Assembly: GCA_034433515.1 (NCBI GenBank)
Contig: DAOUAL010000035.1
Location: 1-64,000 of the forward strand
Direction of reading: 5' to 3'
DNA: 64,000 nucleotides
Source: DAOTXS01 sp034433515
GTDB lineage: Bacteria; Chloroflexota; Anaerolineae; UBA4142
Of the stretch, positions 1 to 8,513 are shown piece after piece (the first letter of the stretch is position 1; each line of letters starts with the position of its first letter). Made by a program: the position numbers and the translations under genes. The notes below the pieces were generated by a model that was not told where the DNA came from, searched no databases, and was given only the letters and a program-made list of their open reading frames with translations.

Positions 1-908
1 CCCACGCCCGCGTGATCGCGCCCGATGATGATGTGCGTGCATCCATAATTCTTGCGACAGATCGCGTGAAAGATCGCTTCACGCGGACCGGCGTAGCGCA
101 TCGCCGCTGGGAACACACCCAGAATCACGCGGTCGGGTGGATAGTAATCGCGCAAGAGTTCTTGGTACGAGCGCATGCGCACGTCGGCGGGAATATCATC
201 CGCTTTGGTTTCGCCGACGAGGGGATGCAAGAACAAACCGTCCACGATTTCGAGCGCGGTCTTTTGAATGTACTCGTGCGCGCGGTGAATAGGATTGCGC
301 GTTTGAAAGGCAACGATGCGTTTCCAGCCGCGCGCGGCGAACATTTTGCGCGTGGCGAGAGGCGGGTGGCGGAATTCCGGAAAATCCAAGTTGTTTGGTA
401 AATCAACGACCCAGACATCCCCCGCCAAATAAATCTCGCCTTGTTTGTAGAGCCGGGCAACGCCGGGATGTTTTTCATCGGTCGTGCAATAAACGTTTTG
501 CGCCTCGCGCGTTTTATCGTAATCGAATTTTTCGGCGAGCGTCATCACGGCGAGCAAGTGGCCATCGGGTTCGGTGAGCGCGATTTCTTCGCCAATGCGC
601 AAGGTGTCGGCAATGTCGCGCGAGACCGCGAGTGTAATCGGAATGCTCCACACAAGTCCATTCGCCAAGCGCATAGATTCGACCACGCAATCATAATCGC
701 GCTTGCCCATAAAGCCGGTGAGCGGGGAAAGGACACCGGTCGCCAAGAGTTCGAGATCGGACATATTTGTCGCATTGAGTGGAATTTTTGTTAACGATGC
801 GGAGCGTTCGATCGCTGCCGCGCGTTCCGCGCCATGCAACATTCGATCAATCAACACGCCGCCGTGCGGCGCGATTTCGCCAATATCATTTGTCATCGCT
901 TGAACCAT
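1..908 (-). CDS. sat: Sulfate adenylyltransferase (ATP sulfurylase), partial
   Basis: Makes adenylyl sulfate and pyrophosphate from sulfate and ATP in the cytoplasm, the first step of sulfate activation. Translation of the minus strand from ATG 908 is open to the window edge, so the C-terminus is missing. The N-terminal PUA-like region includes LLATGVLSPLTGFM. The catalytic domain shows the nucleotide-binding QTRNPIHRAHE motif and, near the edge, the GRDHAGVG motif; both are diagnostic of the family. An AGGAG ribosome site lies 5 bases before the start, and a near-consensus promoter lies further upstream. It is transcribed divergently from the lipoprotein hydrolase at 1081. Whether APS kinase or reductase genes follow cannot be seen here. 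Confidence 0.95.
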   Translation of the reverse strand, partial: MVQAMTNDIGEIAPHGGVLIDRMLHGAERAAAIERSASLTKIPLNATNMSDLELLATGVLSPLTGFMGKRDYDCVVESMRLANGLVWSIPITLAVSRDIADTLRIGEEIALTEPDGHLLAVMTLAEKFDYDKTREAQNVYCTTDEKHPGVARLYKQGEIYLAGDVWVVDLPNNLDFPEFRHPPLATRKMFAARGWKRIVAFQTRNPIHRAHEYIQKTALEIVDGLFLHPLVGETKADDIPADVRMRSYQELLRDYYPPDRVILGVFPAAMRYAGPREAIFHAICRKNYGCTHIIIGRDHAGV

Positions 909-934
909 GTTCTCCTCGCAATTTAGCACGCGCG

Positions 935-962
935 ATTATAACACTAAAACGATAATCATCAA
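935..962 (-). promoter_or_regulatory. Sigma-70-type promoter of sat
   Basis: On the minus strand TTGATG (957-962) and TATAAT (935-940) are separated by 16 bases. The start codon is 26 bases past the -10 element, with AGGAG between them. Confidence 0.7.
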
Positions 963-969
963 AAAGAAT

Positions 970-988
970 GCTTGCCCACTAGGCAAGC
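970..988. other. Small perfect hairpin between divergent genes
   Basis: GCTTGCC (970-976) and GGCAAGC (982-988) form a 7-bp stem with a 5-base loop, just upstream of the sat -35 element. It could be an operator or the 5' leader hairpin of the rightward transcript. No run of T follows it, so a terminator is unlikely. The rest of the 909-1080 gap holds a TACAAT (1002-1007) that could be a -10 for the rightward gene, without a clear -35. Confidence 0.35.
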
Positions 989-1080
989 GTTCAAAATTGT
1001 GTACAATTGCGCCTACATCTCAATACCCCCATTCATCGTATTCTAGAAGGATGAAATGCTCCGCGAGAAAGTAAAGGATA

Positions 1081-2154
1081 ATGACAAAAACAATCACGCT
1101 GTTTATCAGCGTGCTCATATGGCTGGCTCTTTCAATCGCTTGCACGACGCCGTCTGTTCAAAATGATCGCGCTTCAACCGCGCCCGCGCCTTCGCCGATC
1201 ATCCAACTGGTCACTGCGACGCCACTCCCAACGGCAACCCTAGCGCCAACGCCCACCCCGCATCCCCTGACCATTGCGAGTATGCGCGCGCGTGAATATC
1301 CGGGCAGTAACCTTGTTATCGAACAAACGCTGGAACCGGGAAGCAATTACCAGCGTTATCTCGTCTCGTATTACTCCGATGGTTTGAAAATTTACGCGCT
1401 GATGACCGTTCCCCGCAGTGCCAAACCAAACACCGGTTTTCCGGTGATCGTCTTTAATCACGGTTACATTCCGCCATCGCAGTACAGTCCCACCGAACGT
1501 TACGTTGCGTACGTGGATGGTTTTGCGCGCAATGGCTATATCGTCTTGCGTCCCGATTATCGCGGGCACGGCGATTCCGAAGGATTTGCCACCGGCGGTT
1601 ACGGCTCACCCGATTACACGATTGATGTGCTCAACGCGGTCGCTTCGATCAAAAAGTACAAGGATGCTGATCCCAACCGGATTGGGATGTGGGGCCATTC
1701 GATGGGTGGGCATATCACCTTACGCGCGATGGTAACGACCCAGGACATCAAAGCCGGCGTGATTTGGGCGGGCGTCGTCGCCTCGTATCCGGATTTGATG
1801 TACAATTGGCGCCGACCGGCAAATAGCACGCCGATTCCCGGGATTGTGCGCGGCTGGCGGCAAAGTTTACTCGCTCAGTACGGGACGCCGGAAGAGAACG
1901 CGCCATTCTGGGATTCGATTTCGCCGACAGCTTTTGTGGGCGATTTGTCCGGACCATTGCAATTGCATCACGGGACAGCGGACACCAGCGTCCCGTTCGA
2001 GTTTTCAGAGAAACTGTACGCTCAAGTCAAACAAGCCGGCAAAACAGTCGAGTTTTACAGTTACAAAGGAGATAACCACAATCTCTCGATCAACTTTACA
2101 ACGGCGATGCAAAGGTCAATTCAGTTTTTCAACAAGTATGTGAAGGGATCATGA
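1081..2154 (+). CDS. Lipoprotein alpha/beta hydrolase of prolyl-oligopeptidase (S9) type
   Basis: Predicted surface-anchored esterase or peptidase. Residues 1-21 form a lipoprotein signal ending in LSIAC, so Cys21 would be lipidated. A Pro/Thr-rich linker follows to about residue 60. The hydrolase domain has the oxyanion-side NHGY motif, the nucleophile elbow GHSMGG (Ser207), a probable acid at Asp301 (GTADTSVP) and a probable catalytic His333 (GDNHN). The order Ser-Asp-His and the spacing fit the S9/dienelactone-hydrolase fold. An AAAGGA ribosome site precedes the ATG. The next gene overlaps its stop by 4 bases, so the two are probably co-translated. The substrate is not predictable from sequence. 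Confidence 0.85.
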   Translation: MTKTITLFISVLIWLALSIACTTPSVQNDRASTAPAPSPIIQLVTATPLPTATLAPTPTPHPLTIASMRAREYPGSNLVIEQTLEPGSNYQRYLVSYYSDGLKIYALMTVPRSAKPNTGFPVIVFNHGYIPPSQYSPTERYVAYVDGFARNGYIVLRPDYRGHGDSEGFATGGYGSPDYTIDVLNAVASIKKYKDADPNRIGMWGHSMGGHITLRAMVTTQDIKAGVIWAGVVASYPDLMYNWRRPANSTPIPGIVRGWRQSLLAQYGTPEENAPFWDSISPTAFVGDLSGPLQLHHGTADTSVPFEFSEKLYAQVKQAGKTVEFYSYKGDNHNLSINFTTAMQRSIQFFNKYVKGS

Positions 2155-2471
2155 GCACGGAACAATACCTCTACCTCACCACCATCGGGCGCAAAACCGG
2201 CTTGCCGCGCGAAATTGAAATCTGGTTCGTTGAATTCGCTGGCAAATACTATGTGCTTGCCGAGCAGCGTGAAAATGCGCAGTGGGTAAAAAATATTCGC
2301 GCAAATCCGCGCATCCGCGTACGCATCGGTGAAAAATCGTTTGAGGCAACCGCGCGCGTGTTGGACAAAGAACGCGACCGCGCGACGTACGAAAAAGCAC
2401 AACGCCTCGAACGGGAAAAGTACGGCTGGGGCGCCGGCTTGCCGGTGGAAATTCTCCCAGACCAAGCATAG
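2151..2471 (+). CDS. DUF385/nitroreductase-family deazaflavin-dependent oxidoreductase
   Basis: A 106-residue protein with the split-barrel signature of the DDN-like family: LTTIGRKTG near the N-terminus, then VEFAGKYYVLAEQ and a WVKNIRANP segment. Members bind F420 or related flavins, and some reduce quinones or nitro compounds. Its ATG overlaps the stop of the hydrolase gene (ATGA), so it belongs to the same transcript. It is shorter than the mycobacterial enzymes but complete for the core fold. Whether this organism makes F420 cannot be judged from the window, so the cofactor is inferred from the family only. Confidence 0.75.
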   Translation: MSTEQYLYLTTIGRKTGLPREIEIWFVEFAGKYYVLAEQRENAQWVKNIRANPRIRVRIGEKSFEATARVLDKERDRATYEKAQRLEREKYGWGAGLPVEILPDQA

Positions 2472-2475
2472 GCGT

Positions 2476-2504
2476 TTGGTGGCGTGCGCCGTTTGTGATA
2501 TAAT
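2476..2504 (+). promoter_or_regulatory. Promoter of the PAS-ATPase operon
   Basis: TTGGTG (2476-2481) and TATAAT (2499-2504) are 17 bases apart, and the downstream ATG is at 2536. The -35 element overlaps the 3' end of the preceding gene region. Confidence 0.6.
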
Positions 2505-2535
2505 TTAGGCATCCTGTCCAACACGAGGCAGTGCG

Positions 2536-4053
2536 ATGGATGCCAAACAAATTGCGGCGGAATTGGTTCGCTCATATAACTTTTTGGAGATGCCCATCGG
2601 CGTGTACGTCGTTGCGCCCGATGGGCACTTTGTTGCGTGCAATCGTCCCGTGCGCGAGATGCTTAAACTGCCGGACGATGTAACGCCATTCAGTCTCGCA
2701 CAGTTTTATGCCGATCAAAAATATCGCAACGTCTTGTTGCGCAAGGCCCAGGAAGCCGAAGAGCGCGGCGGCTATTTAGAGAAAGAAAAAATCTTGTTTC
2801 GCGTGGATGGCAAGGAAATTTTTGTGGAAGATTATTGCAAGCCCTTGCGCGACCCGGCGACCCAAGAAATTGTTGGTTACATTGGTTGTCTGGTGGATAT
2901 TACGGATGAGCAACATGCGGCAGAATTGGCAGAAGAAGCCCAACGCAAAATCAAAACGCTCACCGAAGACATTGGCAAAGTCTGGCACGCGAGTACAAGT
3001 ACGTTTTTGATGACCAAGCAAACCCTCGATGGCATCATCGAGGCGTTGGGACCCAGCCCGTTTGGTGAACGTACCGATGTAGAGCCGGAAGAGATTGACG
3101 AGGTGTTGGTCAAGCAAGCGGGACGTCTGGCGAATACCATCGAGAAATTCTTGCAGACGACGAATACCGAACAACGTTTGCGTGCATTACCGGAAGCGCG
3201 TTGGCAAACCCTGGAACACAGCATTGGCTTGTTGCGCGAGATTCGCGAACGAGTGCCAATTCCGGAAATGCGTTCGCCGACGATGCGGACTACCGCGCAC
3301 GAAGTTGCGCGCTTGTGTCGCGATGCGCGCGCACATCATCTTCCTCGCGAAACGATTCGTGATTTGCAGCAAGCGGCAGTGGAACTAGAACGCTTGGTGT
3401 GTCTGTTCGATGCGATGACCACACGCGCGGCAGTCATTCAAATGGAAATGCCGTTTACCACCTTGCGCGAGTACATCACGGCGGATATTCGCACGCACGA
3501 ACCCCACGAACGACTCCAAGTCAAATCGTTGATTGAAGAAGCGGTCAAGCGTTTGGTGGATTTTGCCAAAGCATCGCGCGTGGAGATTCAGTGGCGCGAT
3601 CGCGATCTCAACCTCGAAGTGGAAGGGAATCGGCGCGATCTCGTACGCACCCTTTCGAATTTGTTACACAATGCGATCAAGTACACGTGGCGCCGTGAAC
3701 GAACGCGCGCACCGTGGGTCGAGATCAGCACAACGATCGAGGATCGAATGATTTGCATTCAATTTGAAAATTGGGGGGTGCCGATTACGCGCGAAGAGAT
3801 CGAACAGCGATCCATTTTTCAGTTGGGGTATCGGGGGATATGGGCAACGGATCGCGGCCGGCTCGGCACCGGCATCGGCTTGACGGACGCGGATCATGTA
3901 GCGCGTGCGCACGGCGGTGAGATACGCGTGGAGAGCAAGCCCGCCGCACCGGCGCTGCATCCGCAAGATCCGGCGAATTATTACAAGCAACCCTTTATCA
4001 CGCGCGTAACCTTGTGCTTGCCCATGGTTGGCAAAGTGAGAGGAAGATTATGA
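2536..4053 (+). CDS. PAS domain protein with histidine-kinase-like ATPase domain, no canonical phospho-acceptor box seen
   Basis: A 505-residue signalling protein without membrane segments. Residues about 10-120 form a PAS sensor domain (MPIGVYVVAPDGHF through GYIGCLVDITDEQ). Residues about 130-350 are helical. Residues about 355-495 form a HATPase_c domain with N-box LLHNAIKYT, G1-like ENWGVP and G2 LGTGIGLTDADHVARAHGG. I do not find the usual H-E/D-x-(R/K)-T-P phospho-acceptor box; the His residues in the helical part (for example the AHEVARL region) sit in atypical context. The next gene, a receiver-like protein, overlaps by 4 bases (ATGA), so the two almost certainly work together. It could be a genuine kinase with an unusual dimerisation domain, or a phosphatase or ATPase-type regulator. 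Confidence 0.75.
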   Translation: MDAKQIAAELVRSYNFLEMPIGVYVVAPDGHFVACNRPVREMLKLPDDVTPFSLAQFYADQKYRNVLLRKAQEAEERGGYLEKEKILFRVDGKEIFVEDYCKPLRDPATQEIVGYIGCLVDITDEQHAAELAEEAQRKIKTLTEDIGKVWHASTSTFLMTKQTLDGIIEALGPSPFGERTDVEPEEIDEVLVKQAGRLANTIEKFLQTTNTEQRLRALPEARWQTLEHSIGLLREIRERVPIPEMRSPTMRTTAHEVARLCRDARAHHLPRETIRDLQQAAVELERLVCLFDAMTTRAAVIQMEMPFTTLREYITADIRTHEPHERLQVKSLIEEAVKRLVDFAKASRVEIQWRDRDLNLEVEGNRRDLVRTLSNLLHNAIKYTWRRERTRAPWVEISTTIEDRMICIQFENWGVPITREEIEQRSIFQLGYRGIWATDRGRLGTGIGLTDADHVARAHGGEIRVESKPAAPALHPQDPANYYKQPFITRVTLCLPMVGKVRGRL

Positions 4054-4541
4054 CGATGAAACCTCGGGTGCTTTGGATCGAAGACAGTGCACGCTTTGAA
4101 CTACGCAACCTGGTGGGACCTTTGTTTTTTAGCGGCAAGTACGATTTCAACCTTGCTGAAGATGTTACGACAGCGATGCACTTTTTGCGCATCAAAGAAT
4201 TCGATGCCGTGATTGTGGACATTCGTTTGCCACCGGGCATTGACGATCATTGGCAAAGACATTATCGCAAATCCGGTGCAGACAAATTGCATGCACAATT
4301 GGGATTGAAATTGTTGCGTTGGTTGCTTCAAAAAGAACCCGACGTGTATCCCGAACCACCGCCGGTCTGGGTCGCGCCACAAAAAATCGGCGTCTTTACC
4401 GTGGAGAGTCCCCAAGAAATCCTAAGCCATCTCAACGAATTGGGCATTGTGGTGTATCGGCAAAAGACCGCCGGCTTGCCAGATACGATTCTACTCGATT
4501 TAATCGAAGAGTTGTTGCGTCAGAATAATCTACGTGCCTAG
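4050..4541 (+). CDS. Stand-alone atypical response-regulator receiver protein
   Basis: A 163-residue protein consisting of a receiver-like domain and no output domain. The acidic pair is WIEDS (Glu11, Asp12) and the probable phosphorylation site is Asp57 in VIVDIRLPPG. After beta-3 the usual short loop is replaced by a long, polar segment (about residues 62-80, with HWQRHYRKSGADK), and a proline-rich stretch precedes FTVES. The conserved Lys could be the one in YRQKT. The start at 4050 is chosen because of the ATGA overlap with the kinase-like gene and an AGAGGA site; an in-frame ATG at 4014 lies inside the upstream gene and is less likely. It is probably the partner of the preceding ATPase. 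Confidence 0.7.
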   Translation: MTMKPRVLWIEDSARFELRNLVGPLFFSGKYDFNLAEDVTTAMHFLRIKEFDAVIVDIRLPPGIDDHWQRHYRKSGADKLHAQLGLKLLRWLLQKEPDVYPEPPPVWVAPQKIGVFTVESPQEILSHLNELGIVVYRQKTAGLPDTILLDLIEELLRQNNLRA

Positions 4542-4544
4542 GCG

Positions 4545-5732
4545 GTGCGGATGAGCAATATTCCCTACGATGGCATCGTAACCTTCTTGGTTTTTCTGAT
4601 TGGTATCCCGGCATTGCTGTTGCAAACCATGACGCCCGAAGTGCGCCGCGCGGTGATGAAGCAATCAGCCACGCGCGTGTTGATCCAAGCCGGTTCGCCC
4701 TTGGTGATGGCGACGCTCATTATCACATACGCCTTTTGGATGGATAGCCAACTGGAAAGCGGGCTCCCCTCGCCCGCCGATGCCATGTCGTTGCTTACCT
4801 CGCTATTGACCCTCCCTCTCTCACGTGATCAATTGTGGACAGATGTGATTTATCTTTTGCTGGTAATCACGGCAGGGTCCGCCCTGCTCACGGTGCACAA
4901 GTATGGTCAACGCGATCAAGTGATTCTCGATCTGAGTCGGCAAGCCAGATCTTCGCACAACAAAGCACGCTTGAATGAAAAAGCCTTGACGACGCTGATC
5001 GAACTGGGGGAGCAGAGCGCGCCGGGTGGCGACAAGGAACTGGTGCTCGCGGCATTGAATCAAGTGGTGTGCCAAGTTACTGCGCATCCGCAGTATCAAG
5101 GGGATTCGTTAGAAACCTTGGTCACCCAACTGGTGGATATTCTCACCTCCGATGCCAAACCCGGCACAGCACACAACTTTAAAACTGCCGCTGGAATTTT
5201 ACAAAGCGTTGTCATTCACGCCAGCGCAAAGGAACGCACGGTAGATTTGATGTACGCGATTCGCGCACTCGGCTATCTCAGTCGCGCGGCGTTGTCGCAT
5301 GTGGCGTCTGGGATGGAGATTGAAAATATGCTGATGAATTGTGTCGAGTCGTTGGCATTGGCGTCCAGTCTGCGCCCGGATATGACCACCCAAGCGAGCG
5401 AAGAGTTGTTCAAATTGGGAACGGTGTTGTTGGAGAAAAAACAAGAATTTATTGCCGTGCATACTTTGGATACCTTGCTCACCCTAGTCTGGGCAAATCA
5501 GCCGGCGCAAGGCGAATTGGTTACCGATACCCTGGGATTGCTTTCACACTTTTGGACGGATGGCGCAACCGCGCGCGAATATGCGGTTGAAAAACTGGGA
5601 CAATTGCGCGGTGCGTTGGCACAGGATTTGTGTGCAGCCTTGGACGCAGCGCGCAAGCATTGCATCAAAACAACTTATTTTCAGACCGCCGATAATCTAC
5701 AACAAATGATCAACGATTTGTGCGGTTCGTAA
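4545..5732 (+). CDS. Membrane protein with helical-repeat-like cytoplasmic domain, function unknown
   Basis: A protein of about 395 residues. Three hydrophobic segments are visible: residues ~10-28 (FLVFLIGIPALLL), ~47-64 and ~103-120 (LLLVITAGSALL). The remaining 270 residues are an all-helical soluble region rich in Leu/Ala with possible HEAT/ARM-like periodicity and no recognisable catalytic motif. The start may be GTG 4545 or ATG 4551; either gives the same N-terminal membrane segment. The gene follows the receiver gene by 3 bases, so the three genes form one tight operon. By context it may be the membrane effector or sensor of that pathway. I do not recognise the family. Confidence 0.65.
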   Translation: MRMSNIPYDGIVTFLVFLIGIPALLLQTMTPEVRRAVMKQSATRVLIQAGSPLVMATLIITYAFWMDSQLESGLPSPADAMSLLTSLLTLPLSRDQLWTDVIYLLLVITAGSALLTVHKYGQRDQVILDLSRQARSSHNKARLNEKALTTLIELGEQSAPGGDKELVLAALNQVVCQVTAHPQYQGDSLETLVTQLVDILTSDAKPGTAHNFKTAAGILQSVVIHASAKERTVDLMYAIRALGYLSRAALSHVASGMEIENMLMNCVESLALASSLRPDMTTQASEELFKLGTVLLEKKQEFIAVHTLDTLLTLVWANQPAQGELVTDTLGLLSHFWTDGATAREYAVEKLGQLRGALAQDLCAALDAARKHCIKTTYFQTADNLQQMINDLCGS

Positions 5733-5740
5733 AAATAAAG

Positions 5741-5763
5741 AGGACAACCGTGAGGGTTGTCCT
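5741..5763. terminator. Bidirectional terminator between convergent genes
   Basis: AGGACAACC (5741-5749) and GGTTGTCCT (5755-5763) form a 9-bp perfect stem with a 5-base loop. The AAAAATAAAG flank on the left gives a T-rich tail for leftward transcripts. The right arm touches the stop codon of the minus-strand gene. Confidence 0.7.
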
Positions 5764-8510
5764 TACTCGATTTTAATCCACTCGATTGCTGCAGCAACCT
5801 TCGGCTCGGTTGCGCTGATGCCGAGAACGAGTTGCGCGGGCATCGTCTCGAACGCGGCTTCCCACACACTCCCCGGCGCCGCGCCTTTCACACCAATGAT
5901 TGCGTGCGACCAGCGCCACTTGGCTTGCAAATCTTCTTGCGCCCCAATCGAACGCAACGCCTCCACCGCTGCGCGCGTCAAGTTCCGTGATGCTTCATCC
6001 CGTACCGCTGCGACCACAATCTTGCCATTTGGAATTTGTTCGATGAACTGCGCCAGGCGCGCGGATTCGTCTGCCGATGCGAAGGTATCGAACACTACAT
6101 TCGCTTCAAGGTTGCCGGTGGCTGGATCAATGACGACAAGATTATAACCCCGCCGATTCTGTGCCACGTCCACGCCCTTGACGTAGATGTGGGCAAAATC
6201 ACCGATCTCGCTTCCCGCACTCCGTACCACCACATTCACCGGCGATTGAGGACCATTGCGTGCTACAAGGTACGTGCTTGCCGTCTCGTGGATGCTTGAC
6301 GCTGATACAAGGCGGTCAAAGCACAGGATGATTTCGTTCATCCCGGCACGCAAAACGCGCGCGGGGATTTGCACACCGGTTTTGCAAGCCAAACACTGCG
6401 TTAGCACAACTTGCCCAACCACCTCTCCATTCACCACGACGGTCATAGGTTGTTCACTCAAGCCGGGTGGCGCAACCGCGCTAAACGTCAACCGCGCAGC
6501 GCGACCGGGCGTATCCACGCGCACAAAGAACCGTGCTTGGCGACGCTGTGCCCAGACGAAACGCTCACCACTCAACGCACCCCACCCCTCGCCAAAATTC
6601 AAGCGTGCCAACGCATCACTCGGACGAATCATCGTTTGATTGAGCGGCGGCAAATCGTTCACGCGAAAAACCACCGTTTCGCCGGTGTCGTCGCTCACTT
6701 CGGAGATTTTCGTCACCGGCAAAACGTACTGCACGTAGGCGCGTGCGGCATCCAATTTGGCACGATTCTCTGGATTGCGCGGCGAATGCCAAACAATGTA
6801 GCGCACGCCAAAGAATCGCAGAACGTCCGGCGCAAGTTGTTTGTCGCGCGCAATCGTCGCATCGTCCAACTTGTGACCGGTTTCAATCGCGATAATCGAG
6901 TTGATGACTGGCGCTTCGGTAAAGTACTGAAATTTGAATTCCGGGTTGCGCGACGTGTTGCCTCCCAGAATCGGATGGCGGTGCGCGGTCTGATAAAACT
7001 GTGCGAACATCATCGCTTGATCGAGCGTGCCGGTCATCCGAAAACCATTGCGCCACGCCAGCGGAATTTCCAGAACGGTGAAATCGCCTTTGTCGTGCGC
7101 GATGATTTGGTAAGCGTCCGGGACGGTGAGGTTGGAAAGGGGAAGCGGCAATGACAAATGTTCAAAGAGTAACAGAGCAAGCATCAGGCAGTAAGCAACA
7201 AGCAGAAAACGTTTTCTGCCGGCTGCTTTCCACCAACTGCCTACTTTATCTAACAGCCATACTAGTCCGTAGCCCACTAGGACCGCCAACGCCAACGTTA
7301 CCATCACACTCCAGCGGCTGGGATAGCGATTGCCTTTGATAAAGGGAATTTCAAGCAAGAGATCGAACGGCATGGGCACGCTCTGCGCATAGCGCGTACC
7401 GTTGATCGTGAGATTGGGACCCAACGAGATCGCAACAAAGATCAAGCCGAAGAATCCCCAAAGGCGCGCGCGCGGGACAGCGATGAGTGCCACCATTGCC
7501 AACGCCAACGCAACAAATCCTAGGTACGCAAAGTTGGTGTACGCAAAATGAAATTGCGCTTCAAGGTTACCCAGAATCGGATGGAGATGGCTTGGTACAA
7601 AAAAGCCGAATGCATCGCTGGAAAAAACATCCGCAAAGCCAAGTCCGCTCTGAATAAAATCACCTTCGGTGAGTGTGTCCTGAATCATCGCGGCGAGGAT
7701 AGGGAGCATTGGGAGTGTGAAGGTGAGAATCGCGATGACGAAGGACGAAAGACGGAGGACGAAAGACGAAGGACGAAAACGATGGGCAATCAGCCAATAC
7801 GCAAGATAGAGGGCGGTAAAAATAATGAGAAAGGAGGCAAAGATAAATTCGGAGAGGGCTTGAAAAAGCAAAAAGAGACCCAGCAGAAAACCATAAAATA
7901 GGTTGCGTGTTGCGTGTTGCGTATTGCTTGCATTGGTTGTCTTGAGCAAAAATAAAATGTAGAACGGAATCCACTGCGATGAGGCAATGTTGAATTGGCC
8001 CAGCGACGCGTACAAAAATTTGTTGGACGAGAAGGCATACACGGCGCCAGCAGCAAATGCGGCAAGGTTTTCAAGTTGACCATTCCAGGTTTCAGGTTGA
8101 TCAACCTGAAACTTGAAACTTGAAACTTGAAACAAGTATTTCATTAACAAGTACGCGCCGAATCCAGACAAGACAAAGGATAACCAGACGTTCACATTTG
8201 CCGCCACGATCACGTTGAATACGAATTGAAACGGAATCGAGAGAAGGGCATTGAGATACGTGAGCGTGTAAAACGCTAGATTCAGCCCAATCGGATAAAA
8301 CATGTAATCGGTGTAGATGGGACTCGCGCCAAGGTGGATCAGCGAATAGGGAACCCACCACAAATTCCATGCGAGCGCGGGATCATCGCTCCCATCGCCG
8401 GGGACGTGCGAGGCAACGTTCACAATGAGGGGATACGTGAGCACTAGGGCGAGGAGGAGGTAAGCCAAAAGGGCAAACTCCTCCGCGCGATATTTTTTGA
8501 GCGAGGACAT
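5763..8510 (-). CDS. Large polytopic membrane protein, YfhO/GT-C-like, with C-terminal extracytoplasmic domain
   Basis: A 915-residue protein with about a dozen hydrophobic segments in the first 480 residues, then a large soluble region. An acidic pair after the first membrane segment (VPGDGSDDPALAWN, about residue 37) is reminiscent of GT-C glycosyltransferases, which use lipid-linked sugars at the outer face of the membrane. The C-terminal half looks like a beta-rich extracytoplasmic domain. At least three soluble loops are encoded by 7-nt tandem repeats (SSFKFQV, NTQHATR and FRPSSFV-type heptapeptides), which suggests late insertions tolerated in frame. It lies 3 bases after tdk on the same strand. 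Activity is not proven by sequence; a function in surface polysaccharide or lipid assembly is inference. Confidence 0.7.
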   Translation of the reverse strand: MSSLKKYRAEEFALLAYLLLALVLTYPLIVNVASHVPGDGSDDPALAWNLWWVPYSLIHLGASPIYTDYMFYPIGLNLAFYTLTYLNALLSIPFQFVFNVIVAANVNVWLSFVLSGFGAYLLMKYLFQVSSFKFQVDQPETWNGQLENLAAFAAGAVYAFSSNKFLYASLGQFNIASSQWIPFYILFLLKTTNASNTQHATRNLFYGFLLGLFLLFQALSEFIFASFLIIFTALYLAYWLIAHRFRPSSFVLRLSSFVIAILTFTLPMLPILAAMIQDTLTEGDFIQSGLGFADVFSSDAFGFFVPSHLHPILGNLEAQFHFAYTNFAYLGFVALALAMVALIAVPRARLWGFFGLIFVAISLGPNLTINGTRYAQSVPMPFDLLLEIPFIKGNRYPSRWSVMVTLALAVLVGYGLVWLLDKVGSWWKAAGRKRFLLVAYCLMLALLLFEHLSLPLPLSNLTVPDAYQIIAHDKGDFTVLEIPLAWRNGFRMTGTLDQAMMFAQFYQTAHRHPILGGNTSRNPEFKFQYFTEAPVINSIIAIETGHKLDDATIARDKQLAPDVLRFFGVRYIVWHSPRNPENRAKLDAARAYVQYVLPVTKISEVSDDTGETVVFRVNDLPPLNQTMIRPSDALARLNFGEGWGALSGERFVWAQRRQARFFVRVDTPGRAARLTFSAVAPPGLSEQPMTVVVNGEVVGQVVLTQCLACKTGVQIPARVLRAGMNEIILCFDRLVSASSIHETASTYLVARNGPQSPVNVVVRSAGSEIGDFAHIYVKGVDVAQNRRGYNLVVIDPATGNLEANVVFDTFASADESARLAQFIEQIPNGKIVVAAVRDEASRNLTRAAVEALRSIGAQEDLQAKWRWSHAIIGVKGAAPGSVWEAAFETMPAQLVLGISATEPKVAAAIEWIKIE
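7181..7208. repeat. 7-nt tandem array inside coding sequence (GCARNAA type)
   Basis: Four consecutive units, GCATCAG GCAGTAA GCAACAA GCAGAAA, with exact 7-base spacing, encoding part of the hydrophobic stretch LLVAYCLML on the minus strand. Confidence 0.6.
7737..7778. repeat. 7-nt tandem array inside coding sequence (GACGAAR type)
   Basis: Six consecutive units of GACGAAG/GACGAAA/GACGGAG. Because 21 bases make 7 codons, the encoded peptide repeats every 7 residues (FRPSSFV, LRLSSFV). Confidence 0.85.
7902..7929. repeat. 7-nt tandem array inside coding sequence (GTTGCGT type)
   Basis: Three perfect GTTGCGT units followed by ATTGCTT. It encodes an NTQHATRN segment on the minus strand between two predicted membrane helices. 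Confidence 0.85.
8089..8132. repeat. 7-nt array with perfect palindrome inside coding sequence (CTTGAAA type)
   Basis: CCTGAAA followed by three CTTGAAA units (8105-8132). The left end is a perfect 24-bp palindrome, GTTTCAGGTTGA (8089-8100) facing its complement (8101-8112). It encodes an SSFKFQV-type loop. Confidence 0.8.
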
Positions 8511-8513
8511 TGT

